From assembly GCF_033441515.1 (NCBI RefSeq), contig NZ_JAWQJT010000003.1, positions 1,798,001 to 1,862,000 on the forward strand: a stretch of DNA of 64,000 bases, written 5' to 3'. The stretch comes from Amycolatopsis solani. GTDB lineage: Bacteria; Actinomycetota; Actinomycetes; Mycobacteriales; Pseudonocardiaceae. A program made the position numbers and the translations under genes. The notes under the pieces are model-generated. The model was not told the origin of the DNA. It saw nothing but the letters and a program-made list of their open reading frames with translations, and made no database searches. Numbering within the stretch: the stretch's first letter is position 1; each line of letters starts with the position of its first letter. Shown one piece after another: positions 49,735 to 58,121 of this stretch.

Positions 49735-52581
49735 CTAGGGGTACGGCGCATCCCCGGGCGAGGGCTCTTCTGTCGGCACCGTGGCCAGCAGGGCTTGGAT
49801 CTCCGTGACCCGGGGGTCGCCGAGGCGCTGGCTGACGGTCAGCGCCTCGGTCCAGTGGCCGGCCGCCTCACGGCCGCGCCCGGTGCGCTGTCTGAGCCGG
49901 CCCAAGGTGATCTGGACGTCGATGGTGCCGTAGTCGGCGTTCAGCTCCTTCAGCTCGGCGAGCGCGTCGAGCCCGGCCTTCTCGGCTTCGTCGTGCCGTC
50001 CGGCTCCGGCGAGCGCTTCGGCGACGTTCCCGAGGGCCAGCGCCGCGTGGTAGCGGTCGCCCAGCTCGGCGAAAGCCTGGTGCGCGGCCTCGGCGGCTTC
50101 GGCCGCGTGGTCGTAGTCGTGCAGACCGATGCGGCTGGCGCTGACGTTCAGCAGCGCGTGCGGGACGAAGGTGCGCTGCCCGTGGTCGCGCGCGAGGCGG
50201 ACGGCTTGGAGGGCGTAGCGCTCGGCCTCCGCGTATTCGGCGCGGACGTAGTAGGCCCCGGCGAGGTTGGACAGGATCGCCACGGCCAGCGCGGTGCCGC
50301 CGCCGGACTCCGAAGCGGCGCGGGCCTCCTCGAGGGCTTCCAGCGCCTGGTCGGGCTGGAGCGTGCGCAGGTAGGCCGAGCCGAGGTTGTTGGCGCTGTA
50401 CTGGAGGCCGGTGTTGTCGCCCGCGTCGCGGGTCACGGCGACGGCCGCGCGCGCGGTGGTGATCCAGTCGTCGCGGTCGTGGCGTTCGGCGAAGAAGCCG
50501 CGCAGCAGCCACGCGAGTTTCCAGGCGTGGGCGGTCCAGCCGCGGTCGGCCGCGATACCGACCAGCGCGGTGAGGGCCACGCGTTCCGTGGCGTACCAGG
50601 CGATCGTCTGCTCGTGCTGGGTGAAGTGGACGGCGGGCACCGGCGGCGGCCCGAGGGTGATGTCCTCGGTGAGCAGGTCGGGGCGGACGAGCTTGTTCGC
50701 CTCCGCGACCGTGGCGAGGTACCAGTCGAGGAGCCGGCGCAGCGCCGCCGCGCGGTCGTCCGCGGTCGTGTCGGTTTCGACGAGCTCGGCGGCGTAGACG
50801 CGCAGGAGGTCGTGGAACTGGTAGCGGTCGGTGCCGGGCTGGTTGAGCAGGTGCGCGGCGGCGAGCTGGTCGGCGAGTTCGCGGGCTTCGCGCAGGTCGA
50901 CGCCGGCGAGCGCGGCGGCCGGCGACAGGCTGAAGCCGTGCCCGGGGTGCAGGCCGAGCAGCCGGAAGAACCGCGCGGCGGCCGGGCGCAGCGCCTTGTA
51001 GGACCAGGAGAACGCGGCGCGGAGGTCGGTGCCGGCGTCCTGCGGGTCGCGCAGGGTGTCCAGGCGCAGCCGCTGGTCGCGCAGCTCTTCGACGATCCCG
51101 GCGAGCGAAACGCCGGGGAAGCGGGAAGCGCGTTCTCCGGCCAGCGCCAGCGCGAGCGGCAGCCGGCCGCAGAGCTGGAGGAGTTCGGCGACGGCACCGG
51201 GTTCGGCGGCCAGGCGCCGCGGCCCGACGCTGCCGGCGAGCAGCGCGGCGGCGTCGCCGTCGTCGAAGGACCGCAGCGCGATGCGGCGGGCGCCGTCGCG
51301 CGCGACCAGGCCCCGCAACTGGTTTCGGCTGGTCACGACGACGAGGTTGCCGGAGCCGGGCAGCAATGGGCGGACCTGGTCGGCGTCGCGGGCGTTGTCG
51401 AGCAGCATGAGCGTGCGGCTGCCGTCGAGCCGGCTGCGCAGCAGGGCCGAGCGTTCCTCCACTGTGGAAGGCACGGACTCGGGCGCGACGCCGAGGGCGC
51501 GCAGGAAGCCGGCCAGCGCGGCGTCCGGGGTGACGGGGGTGCCCGCGGAGTGGCCGCGCAGGTCGAGGAACAGCTGCCCGCCGGGGAAGCGGTCGCGGAC
51601 GCGGTGTGACCAGTGCACGGCCAGCGACGTCTTCCCGACGCCGGCGGTGCCTTCGATGACGACGATGCCGGAGGCACCCCCGGGCGGCAGCCGGTCGAGC
51701 TCGGCTATTTCGGCGCCGCGGCCGGTGAACCCGGCGACGTCGAAGGGCAGCTGCCGCGGCACGGTGTGCACGGCGGGCCCGGCGTCGGCGGCGAGCAGTT
51801 CGGCGTGCAGGCGCCGCAGGTCTTCGCCCGGTTCGACACCGAGTTCGTCGGCCAGCAACGCACGCAACCCGGCGTAGCGCGCGAGCGCTTCGGCGCGGCG
51901 CCCGGACCGGGCGAGGGCGCGGACCAGCCGTTCCCACAACGACTCCCGCAACGGGTGCTGGGCGACGAGATCGGTGAGTTCGGCGACGAGCCGCGCGTCG
52001 GGGACGAGCCCGGTGTCGAGGTCGATGCGCTGCTCGACGGCGAAGAGGTGCCGTTCGGTGAGCAGCGGCCCCCATTCGGCGGCGAGCGCGGGCGACCCGA
52101 CCCCCTCCAGCGGCGCCCCGCCCCAGGTGGCGAGCGCGGCGGTGAGCAGCGCCCGCCGCTGCGCGGGATCGGTGGTGGCGGCGGCTTGGTCGAGGGCGCG
52201 GAGGAAGCGCAGCGCGTCCACCCGGGACGGGTCGACGACGAGCCGGTACCCGTCCGGCTCGGTGACGACGGTGTCTTCACCGCAGAGCCGGCGAAGGCGC
52301 ATGACGTAGGTCTGCAGGCTGCCCCGGATGTGCGCGGGCGGCGTCTCGCCCCAAACCCCGCGCGCAAGCGCATCGATCGACACCAGCCGGCCCGCGGCGA
52401 GAGCGAGGGTCGCGAGCAGCGCACGCTGGCGGGAACTGGTCAGCACGACCGGTGAACCGCCGACGAGCACCTGGAACGGGCCGAGCAGCCGGATGTCGAT
52501 GGTGGTCGCCCCCAGGTTAGCCGTCGCGCGCCGCCGGGCCCGCACCGCACGCGGGCCCCGAGGAAGGCAGCGTGACATCAC
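49735..52581 (-). CDS. SARP/AfsR-type regulator with NB-ARC and TPR domains
   Basis: A 948-residue regulator. Order: OmpR-type winged helix (about 28-110, with LLATLALAAGRLVSIDALARGVWG), BTAD (about 118-265), NB-ARC ATPase with P-loop VIEGTAGVGKTSLAVHW (about 310), LLDNARDADQVRPLL and LTSR-type motifs, then TPR repeats to the end. This is the AfsR layout used to control secondary metabolism. No biosynthetic cluster is visible in the window, so the target is unknown. GTG 52581, ATG 52578 and GTG 52545 are possible starts; none has a clear Shine-Dalgarno sequence. Confidence 0.9.
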   Translation of the reverse strand: MMSRCLPRGPRAVRARRRATANLGATTIDIRLLGPFQVLVGGSPVVLTSSRQRALLATLALAAGRLVSIDALARGVWGETPPAHIRGSLQTYVMRLRRLCGEDTVVTEPDGYRLVVDPSRVDALRFLRALDQAAATTDPAQRRALLTAALATWGGAPLEGVGSPALAAEWGPLLTERHLFAVEQRIDLDTGLVPDARLVAELTDLVAQHPLRESLWERLVRALARSGRRAEALARYAGLRALLADELGVEPGEDLRRLHAELLAADAGPAVHTVPRQLPFDVAGFTGRGAEIAELDRLPPGGASGIVVIEGTAGVGKTSLAVHWSHRVRDRFPGGQLFLDLRGHSAGTPVTPDAALAGFLRALGVAPESVPSTVEERSALLRSRLDGSRTLMLLDNARDADQVRPLLPGSGNLVVVTSRNQLRGLVARDGARRIALRSFDDGDAAALLAGSVGPRRLAAEPGAVAELLQLCGRLPLALALAGERASRFPGVSLAGIVEELRDQRLRLDTLRDPQDAGTDLRAAFSWSYKALRPAAARFFRLLGLHPGHGFSLSPAAALAGVDLREARELADQLAAAHLLNQPGTDRYQFHDLLRVYAAELVETDTTADDRAAALRRLLDWYLATVAEANKLVRPDLLTEDITLGPPPVPAVHFTQHEQTIAWYATERVALTALVGIAADRGWTAHAWKLAWLLRGFFAERHDRDDWITTARAAVAVTRDAGDNTGLQYSANNLGSAYLRTLQPDQALEALEEARAASESGGGTALAVAILSNLAGAYYVRAEYAEAERYALQAVRLARDHGQRTFVPHALLNVSASRIGLHDYDHAAEAAEAAHQAFAELGDRYHAALALGNVAEALAGAGRHDEAEKAGLDALAELKELNADYGTIDVQITLGRLRQRTGRGREAAGHWTEALTVSQRLGDPRVTEIQALLATVPTEEPSPGDAPYP

Positions 52582-53273
52582 TCGGCCGGGCGCTCAAGCA
52601 ACTTTGCGAAATTGGGCGGAACCGGTCCCGGGCGCGGGGTTGGGCCGAGCGGGTGGTGCGCGGGTTCCGTTCAGGATGGGGCAGTTGGCGGTGAGTGACT
52701 TTCGTGGGAGGAGGGGGTTGGGTGGGGTTTCGGTCGGGGCTTCTCGGGCGGGGATTGCTTCTGCCGCACCGGCCCTGGCCGACCCACCGACCTGCGCCAC
52801 CACACCTCGCCCGAAGCACTTCCGCAGCACCGGCCCCGCCAGCCCATCTCCCGGAACACTTCTGCGGCACCGGCCCCGGCCGACCCACCGGGCCGCGACT
52901 GCCCCATCTCGGCCGGGCTCGCTCTCCGAGTTCGAGCCGGCCACCTCGCCGGGCGGGAATCGCTTCGCCCGGCCGGATCGACCGCCCTCGCTTCTCGCCG
53001 AAGGCTTCCGACCCCGCTTGGCCGGAATCGCTTCTTTCCCAGCCGGCCCGTTGCGCACCGCCCGCCGGCACGACCGGCCTGAAGGGGCCCTTCGTGTCAT
53101 CTGATGCGAGCAAAGCGCCCTTCAGTACACCCGCCACTAGCCCCGGACATGCGGCAGGGCCCCGCGCACTTCGCACGGGGCCCTGCCGGAAAGTCGCTCA
53201 CCTAACCAGAGGTCGCCCCCCAAGGGGACCCCCTAATTTCACGTTACCGCAGGGGTCCGACAGTTTTCGGAGG
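52582..53273. other. 692-nt gene-free stretch
   Basis: No gene supported. The stretch contains imperfect repeats of a GCACCGGCCC unit (about 52757-52890), an imperfect palindrome with 8-bp ends CTGAAGGG/CCCTTCAG (53079-53125), and a hairpin (53152-53188) that may terminate hupB. Confidence 0.6.
53152..53188 (-). terminator. Likely terminator hairpin of hupB
   Basis: A 13-bp GC-rich stem (53152-53164 with 53176-53188, 11-nt loop) lies about 85 nt beyond the hupB stop. There is no U-tract. Confidence 0.55.
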
Positions 53274-53969
53274 TCAGCTCTTCTTCGCCGTGGTCGAGGT
53301 TCGCCTGGCCGGTGCCTTGGCCGCGGTCGTCTTGCGGGCCGTGGTCGTCCGCGACGCAGCAGGCTTCGCCGCAGTCGTCTTCGCAGCCGTGGTCTTCGCG
53401 GCAGCAGGCTTGGCAGCCGCAGCCGGCTTCGCCGCGGCAGCCTTCGGAGCCGCCTTCGCCCGCGTAGTCGTGGTCTTCGCCGCGGCCGCCTTCGGAGCCG
53501 CCGCCCTCGTGCGCGTGGTCGCCGGCTTCGCCGCAGCCGCCCGGGTGCGCGTCGCCGTCGCCGGCTTGGCCGCCGCCGCCCGCGAAGTCGTCGCCCGGGT
53601 GGTCGTCGCCCGCGAAGTCGTCGCCCGGGTCGTCGTCGATGCGCGAGTGCCCGCCGCCGCTCGCTTCACCGGAGCCACCTTGGCCAGCTTCTTCGCCCCG
53701 GACACGACGTCCTTGAACGTCGTTCCCGCCCGAAACGCGGGCACATTCGTCTTCTTGACCCGCACAGCCTCACCGGTACGCGGGTTACGAGCCGTCCGAG
53801 CCGCGCGGGCGCGCTTCTCGAACACGCCGAAGCCGGTGATGTTGACCTTTTCGCCCTTGTTGACCGTCCGGATGATGATGTCGACCAGACCGTCGACCGC
53901 CTCGGAAGCGGCCTTCTTGTCGCCCAGGCGCTCCGACAGCGCCTCGATCAGCTGGGCCTTGTTGGCCAT
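53274..53969 (-). CDS. hupB: HU-family nucleoid protein with long basic tail
   Basis: A 231-residue protein. Residues 1 to about 95 are the HU core ([24 protein letters not shown]-binding arm with RNPRTGE). The rest is an Ala/Thr/Lys/Arg tail of many short AAAKP/TTTRA units like the histone H1-like tail of mycobacterial HupB. It compacts DNA and can bind RNA. ATG 53969 follows GGAGG by 7 nt. It lies beside leuDC, as in mycobacteria. Confidence 0.97.
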   Translation of the reverse strand: MANKAQLIEALSERLGDKKAASEAVDGLVDIIIRTVNKGEKVNITGFGVFEKRARAARTARNPRTGEAVRVKKTNVPAFRAGTTFKDVVSGAKKLAKVAPVKRAAAGTRASTTTRATTSRATTTRATTSRAAAAKPATATRTRAAAAKPATTRTRAAAPKAAAAKTTTTRAKAAPKAAAAKPAAAAKPAAAKTTAAKTTAAKPAASRTTTARKTTAAKAPARRTSTTAKKS

Positions 53970-54095
53970 TCCAGTCCTCCAAGAAGGGAGTACTCGTCCA
54001 CGGCCCGGTCGGCCGACTATCGACACGGTATTACCAACGCAGCACAAATTCCAAACGGCACGCGGACCCTTTCCCTTGTCCCGGGGCGGGTTCCG

Positions 54096-54120
54096 CCTGG
54101 CGAAGGACTCCTTCGCCAGG
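54096..54120. terminator. Perfect hairpin between hupB and leuD
   Basis: An 11-bp perfect stem (CCTGGCGAAGG and its complement, 3-nt loop). Together with the hairpin at 54153 it lies between leuD and hupB and could stop leu transcripts before hupB. Confidence 0.6.
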
Positions 54121-54152
54121 GCCGTTCGGCGGCGTTCCGACACACCGACCAA

Positions 54153-54190
54153 GGGGCGGGAATCGCTTGTGGCACAAGCGATCCCGCCCC
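54153..54190 (-). terminator. leuCD terminator hairpin
   Basis: A stem of about 18 bp with one bulged A (arms 54153-54171 and 54173-54190) ends 10 nt from the leuD stop. A second hairpin follows at 54096-54120. Confidence 0.7.
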
Positions 54191-54199
54191 CGGCGAAAG

Positions 54200-54802
54200 C
54201 TAGCCCGCGGTGATCGGTGTCGTGGTCGGCTTCCAGGACGGGCGGCCGGCTTCGAAGGCATCGATCTCACCGGCATGGCGCAACGTGAGAGCGATGTCGT
54301 CGAGGCCCTCCAGCAGCCGCCAGCGGACGTAGTCGTCGATCTGGAAGGGCGCGGTGAAGTCCTTGGCCCGCACGGTCTTGGTCTCGAGGTCGACCGTGAC
54401 CTCCGTGCCGGGCTCGTTCTCGAGCAGCTTCCAGAGCAGTTCGACGTCGTGCTGCTCGCACTGCGCGGCCACCAGGCCGCCCTTGCCGGAGTTGCCGCGG
54501 AAGATGTCGGCGAAGCGGGCGGAGATGACGACCCGGAAGCCGTAGTCCATCAGGGCCCAGACGGCGTGCTCGCGGGAGGAACCGGTTCCGAAGTCCGGCC
54601 CCGCGACCAGCACGCTTCCGTTCCTGAACGGTTCCTGGTTGAGGATGAAGTCCTCGTCGCCGCGCCAGGCGGCGAACAGGCCGTCCTCGAAGCCGGTCCG
54701 GGTGACCCGCTTGAGGTAGACCGCCGGGATGATCTGGTCGGTGTCCACGTTGGACCGGCGCAGCGGGACGCCGACGCCGGTGTGCTGGGTGAACGGTTCC
54801 AT
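54200..54802 (-). CDS. leuD: 3-isopropylmalate dehydratase small subunit
   Basis: A 200-residue swivelling-domain subunit of isopropylmalate isomerase in leucine synthesis. Motifs: [16 protein letters not shown] and [19 protein letters not shown]. It pairs with LeuC, whose gene is 22 nt upstream in the same operon. GGAG precedes the ATG. Confidence 0.97.
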   Translation of the reverse strand: MEPFTQHTGVGVPLRRSNVDTDQIIPAVYLKRVTRTGFEDGLFAAWRGDEDFILNQEPFRNGSVLVAGPDFGTGSSREHAVWALMDYGFRVVISARFADIFRGNSGKGGLVAAQCEQHDVELLWKLLENEPGTEVTVDLETKTVRAKDFTAPFQIDDYVRWRLLEGLDDIALTLRHAGEIDAFEAGRPSWKPTTTPITAG

Positions 54803-54824
54803 GGTGGGAGCTCCTCGGGGTGGG

Positions 54825-56258
54825 TCAGCGGGCGGCGGTCAGCAGGTCTTCCGGCGACGAAAGCGTCCCCCGGACGGCCGTCGCGGCGGCCACCAGCGGC
54901 GACACCAGGTGCGTCCGGCCGCCCTTGCCCTGCCTGCCCTCGAAGTTGCGGTTCGACGTCGACGCGCTGCGCTCGCCCGGCTTCAGCTGGTCCGGGTTCA
55001 TGCCGAGGCACATGGAGCAGCCGGCCTGGCGCCACTCGGCGCCCGCCTCGGTGAAGACCTGGTCGAGGCCCTCGGCCTCGGCGGCCTTGCGGACCCGCAT
55101 CGAGCCGGGGACCACCAGCATCCGGACCGAGTCCGCCACCTTCCGGCCGCGCAGCACCTCGGCCGCGGCCCGCAGGTCCTCGATCCGGCCGTTGGTGCAC
55201 GAGCCGAGGAAGACGGTGTCGACCGAGATCTCACGCAACGGCGTGCCGGGCTTGAGGTCCATGTAGGACAGGGCCTTCTCGGCGGCGATGCGGTCGTTCT
55301 CGTCCGGGATCCGCTCGGGGTCGGGCACCTCGGCGCCCAGCGGGAGCCCCTGGCCGGGGTTGGTGCCCCAGGTCACGAACGGCGTCAGCGAGCCCGCGTC
55401 CAGGTGCACCTCGGCGTCGAACTCGGCGCCGTCGTCGGTGCGCAGCTGCCGCCAGTTCTCGACCGCCGCGTCCCAGTCGGCGCCCTGCGGCGCGTGCGGG
55501 CGGCCCTTCAGGTACTCGAACGTCGTCTCGTCCGGGGCGATCATCCCGGCGCGGGCGCCGGCCTCGATCGACATGTTGCAGACGGTCATCCGGGCTTCCA
55601 TCGAGAGCGCCTCGATGGCCGAGCCGCGGTACTCCAGGATGTAGCCCTGGCCGCCGCCGGTGCCGATCTTGGCGATCACCGCGAGGATGACGTCCTTCGC
55701 CGTGACGCCGGGGCGCAGCTCGCCGTCGACCGTGATCGCCATCGTCTTGAATGGACGGAGCGGCAGCGTCTGGGTGGCCATGACGTGCTCGACCTCGGAC
55801 GTGCCGATGCCGAAGGCGATGGCGCCGAACGCGCCGTGCGTGGAGGTGTGGCTGTCGCCGCAGACCACGGTCATGCCGGGCTGGGTCAGGCCGAGCTGCG
55901 GGCCGATGACGTGCACGATGCCCTGCTCGGCGTCACCCATCGGGTGCAGCCGGACACCGAACTCCGTGCAGTTGCGCCGAAGGGTGTCGACCTGGGTGCG
56001 CGAGACCGGATCGGCGATGGGGAGCTCGATGTCGACGGTCGGGACGTTGTGGTCCTCGGTCGCGATGGTCAGGTCGGGGCGGCGCAGCGGCCGCCCGGCC
56101 AGCCGGAGGCCGTCGAAGGCCTGCGGGCTGGTCACTTCGTGCAGCAGGTGGAGGTCGATGTAGAGCAGGTCCGGTTCGGCGCCTTCCCCTCGGCGCACGA
56201 GGTGGCTTTCCCACACCTTCTCCGCCAGTGTGCGGGCCTTGCCGGTCGGGCTGGTCAT
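54825..56258 (-). CDS. leuC: 3-isopropylmalate dehydratase large subunit
   Basis: A 477-residue aconitase-type subunit that holds a [4Fe-4S] cluster with Cys in [10 protein letters not shown] and in [12 protein letters not shown]. Other motifs: [14 protein letters not shown] and [21 protein letters not shown]. It converts 2- to 3-isopropylmalate with LeuD. AGGAGCCGGAG precedes ATG 56258. The divergent IclR gene is the likely regulator. Confidence 0.97.
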   Translation of the reverse strand: MTSPTGKARTLAEKVWESHLVRRGEGAEPDLLYIDLHLLHEVTSPQAFDGLRLAGRPLRRPDLTIATEDHNVPTVDIELPIADPVSRTQVDTLRRNCTEFGVRLHPMGDAEQGIVHVIGPQLGLTQPGMTVVCGDSHTSTHGAFGAIAFGIGTSEVEHVMATQTLPLRPFKTMAITVDGELRPGVTAKDVILAVIAKIGTGGGQGYILEYRGSAIEALSMEARMTVCNMSIEAGARAGMIAPDETTFEYLKGRPHAPQGADWDAAVENWRQLRTDDGAEFDAEVHLDAGSLTPFVTWGTNPGQGLPLGAEVPDPERIPDENDRIAAEKALSYMDLKPGTPLREISVDTVFLGSCTNGRIEDLRAAAEVLRGRKVADSVRMLVVPGSMRVRKAAEAEGLDQVFTEAGAEWRQAGCSMCLGMNPDQLKPGERSASTSNRNFEGRQGKGGRTHLVSPLVAAATAVRGTLSSPEDLLTAAR

Positions 56259-56365
56259 CTCCGGCTCCTTCCACGGTTCGACGTCGGAACTCGGGCGCGC
56301 ACCTGCGGAACGGGATGCGAGCCGCGAAGGAGGGCGCAGCTCGAGTTCAGGGTTTTCCCAGATGC

Positions 56366-56395
56366 TGGACTTCCCAAAGTGCGGGACGCTAGTAT
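56366..56395 (+). promoter_or_regulatory. Promoter of a leaderless iclR transcript
   Basis: TGGACT (56366-56371), 18-nt spacer, TAGTAT (56390-56395). The GTG start lies 6 nt after the -10 box, so the transcript is probably leaderless. A symmetric TCCC-N7-GGGA-type sequence (TTCCCAAAGTGCGGGA, 56371-56386) lies between the boxes and may be the operator. Confidence 0.65.
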
Positions 56396-56401
56396 CGGGT
56401 C

Positions 56402-57103
56402 GTGGGACAGCATAGCGGTATCGGAGTACTGGACAAAGCAGTGGCCGTGCTGCAGGCGGTCGCGGACGACCCCTGCGGCCTCGCGGAACTCTGCACGCGG
56501 ACCGGTCTGCCGCGCGCCACCGCGCACCGGCTCGCGGTCGGGCTCGAGGTGCACCGGTTGCTGCGCCGCGGTCCGGACGGGCGCTGGCGCCCCGGTACGG
56601 CGCTGGCCGAACTGGCGGGCGGCTCGACGGATCCCCTGCTCGACGCGGCCGGCGTGGTCCTGCCGAAGCTGCGGGACGTCACCGGCGAAAGCGTGCAGCT
56701 CTACCGGCGCGACGGCGTCCAGCGCGTGTGCGTCGCGACCGCGGAACCGCCGAGCGGCCTGCGCGACACCGTCCCGATCGGGTCGCGGCTGCCGATGACG
56801 GCCGGCTCGGGCGCGAAGGTGCTCGCGGCCTGGGCGGACCCGCACACGCAGCGCACGATCCTGGCCGACGCGGTCTTCGGCGAGCGCACGCTCCTGGAGG
56901 TGCGGCGGCGCGGGTGGGCCCAGAGCGTGGCCGAGCGCGAACCCGGCGTGGCGAGCATCTCGGCGCCGGTGCGCGATTCGGCGGGGACGGTCGTGGCGGC
57001 GGTGTCGGTGTCCGGCCCGATCGAGCGGATCGGCCGCAAGCCGGGCGCCCGCTGGGCGGCCGACCTCCTCGCGGCGGCGGACGCCCTGCAGGAACGGCTC
57101 TAG
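56402..57103 (+). CDS. IclR-family regulator (NdgR/AreB-like)
   Basis: A 233-residue IclR protein: winged helix ([29 protein letters not shown], about 26-54) and ligand domain ([21 protein letters not shown] near 127). In streptomycetes NdgR/AreB is divergent from leuCD and regulates leucine and other amino acid genes; the identical position here supports the same role. GTG 56402 lies directly after a -10 box and is likely a leaderless start. Confidence 0.92.
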   Translation: MGQHSGIGVLDKAVAVLQAVADDPCGLAELCTRTGLPRATAHRLAVGLEVHRLLRRGPDGRWRPGTALAELAGGSTDPLLDAAGVVLPKLRDVTGESVQLYRRDGVQRVCVATAEPPSGLRDTVPIGSRLPMTAGSGAKVLAAWADPHTQRTILADAVFGERTLLEVRRRGWAQSVAEREPGVASISAPVRDSAGTVVAAVSVSGPIERIGRKPGARWAADLLAAADALQERL

Positions 57104-57216
57104 GACCGCGTCGAGGGAAGCACGCGGTGCACCGTTCGGGGGAACCTCACGGAAACCGCGTATTCGGTGACGGCGGTCACGTCTCCTTCAGGTCAGCTCC
57201 ACGAAGGGGGACCACG

Positions 57217-57462
57217 ATGTTGAACAGACGGGCATTGGCGATGTTGCGGGCGGTCGGCGCCGGCCGCGCCGAACTGACCTGCAGCTGCGAACCGGACCTG
57301 CGGGTCGACGGCCTGCCGTGCTGCGACCAGGCGACGGCGCACGAGCTGGCGCGGGCGGGCCTGATCCGGCCGGCGCGGGTCGTCGCGGTCGGGCAGTGGA
57401 CGCGGGCGGAGCTCACCGACGACGGGCAGCGCGCGCTGGGCGGCACCCTCGCCGCGGCCTGA
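57217..57462 (+). CDS. Small protein of unknown function
   Basis: An 81-residue protein, MLNRRALAMLRAVGAGRAELTC..., with Cys pairs CSC and CC (LTCSCEPDL, LPCCDQATA) and a helical C-terminus with LARAGLIRPA and WTRAELTDDGQRAL like the wing region of small winged-helix proteins. ATG 57217 follows AAGGGGG. The four Cys could bind a metal. No family is recognised; it follows iclR on the same strand by 113 nt. Confidence 0.65.
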   Translation: MLNRRALAMLRAVGAGRAELTCSCEPDLRVDGLPCCDQATAHELARAGLIRPARVVAVGQWTRAELTDDGQRALGGTLAAA

Positions 57463-57519
57463 AGCAACCTTCGGGCAGGCTCGCGCGTGTACTCGCCGAG
57501 GACACCGCGAGGGGGATCC

Positions 57520-58098
57520 ATGAAGATCGTTCCGGGACTGCTCGGCGCCTGCCTGCTGCTGACGGCGTGCTCCGGCGCGCCCCCGGCGGCGCCGCCGACC
57601 GTGACGGTGACGGCTCCCACGACGCCGTCGACACCCGCGGCCGCCGACCCGGCCGTGCTCAGCTGGATGGACGGCTTCTGCTCCGCGATCAAGGGCTACC
57701 GCGAGCGCACCAACGAGGAAGCCGGATCGCCGAAGCCCGAGCCGGGCTCGGTGACCGAAGCGCAGCAGGCGCTGAGCACGACCCTGGGCGGCATCGCGGC
57801 CCGCACCGGCGAGGTGGTCGGCAAGCTGACCGCCCTGCCGCCGGCCCCGGTCCCGGTCGCCGAGAAGGTCCGGCAGGCGTTCGTGGCGAAGTTCACGAGG
57901 TCCCGCGACCGCGCGACGGACGCGAAGAAGGCGCTCGACAAAGCCGAGCCGGGCGACGGCGCCTCCCAGCGCCCGGCGGCGGACGCCATGACGCTCGCGC
58001 AGCAGGACCTGGACGGCACCTACGACCCGGTCGCGCCGATGGCGGAATCACCGGAACTGATGCTGGCGGCCGCGACCGCGCCGGGCTGCAAGGGCTGA
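57520..58098 (+). CDS. Putative lipoprotein of unknown function
   Basis: A 192-residue protein with a lipobox (LLLTACSG) near residue 18, a Pro/Thr linker and a helical domain that contains WMDGFCSAIKGYRERTNEE and ends APGCKG. GAGGGGGATCC precedes ATG 57520. The late Cys pair (FCSA, PGCK) may form a disulfide. No named family is recognised; it is followed by the convergent GH3 gene. Confidence 0.72.
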   Translation: MKIVPGLLGACLLLTACSGAPPAAPPTVTVTAPTTPSTPAAADPAVLSWMDGFCSAIKGYRERTNEEAGSPKPEPGSVTEAQQALSTTLGGIAARTGEVVGKLTALPPAPVPVAEKVRQAFVAKFTRSRDRATDAKKALDKAEPGDGASQRPAADAMTLAQQDLDGTYDPVAPMAESPELMLAAATAPGCKG

Positions 58099-58121
58099 CA
58101 CCCGGCGCGCGGCTCGCACCC

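Noticed and set aside
46296..49751. A minus-strand open frame of about 1150 codons opposite ppk and mutT1.
   Set aside because: It is the antisense shadow of two well-supported genes.
49735..52581. A biosynthetic gene cluster led by the SARP regulator.
   Set aside because: No polyketide, peptide synthetase or tailoring genes surround it; the neighbours are mutT1 and hupB.
53079..53125. A full member of the 61247 palindrome family.
   Set aside because: Only the ends (CTGAAGGG/CCCTTCAG) match well; the centre does not pair, so I list it as a possible degenerate relative only.
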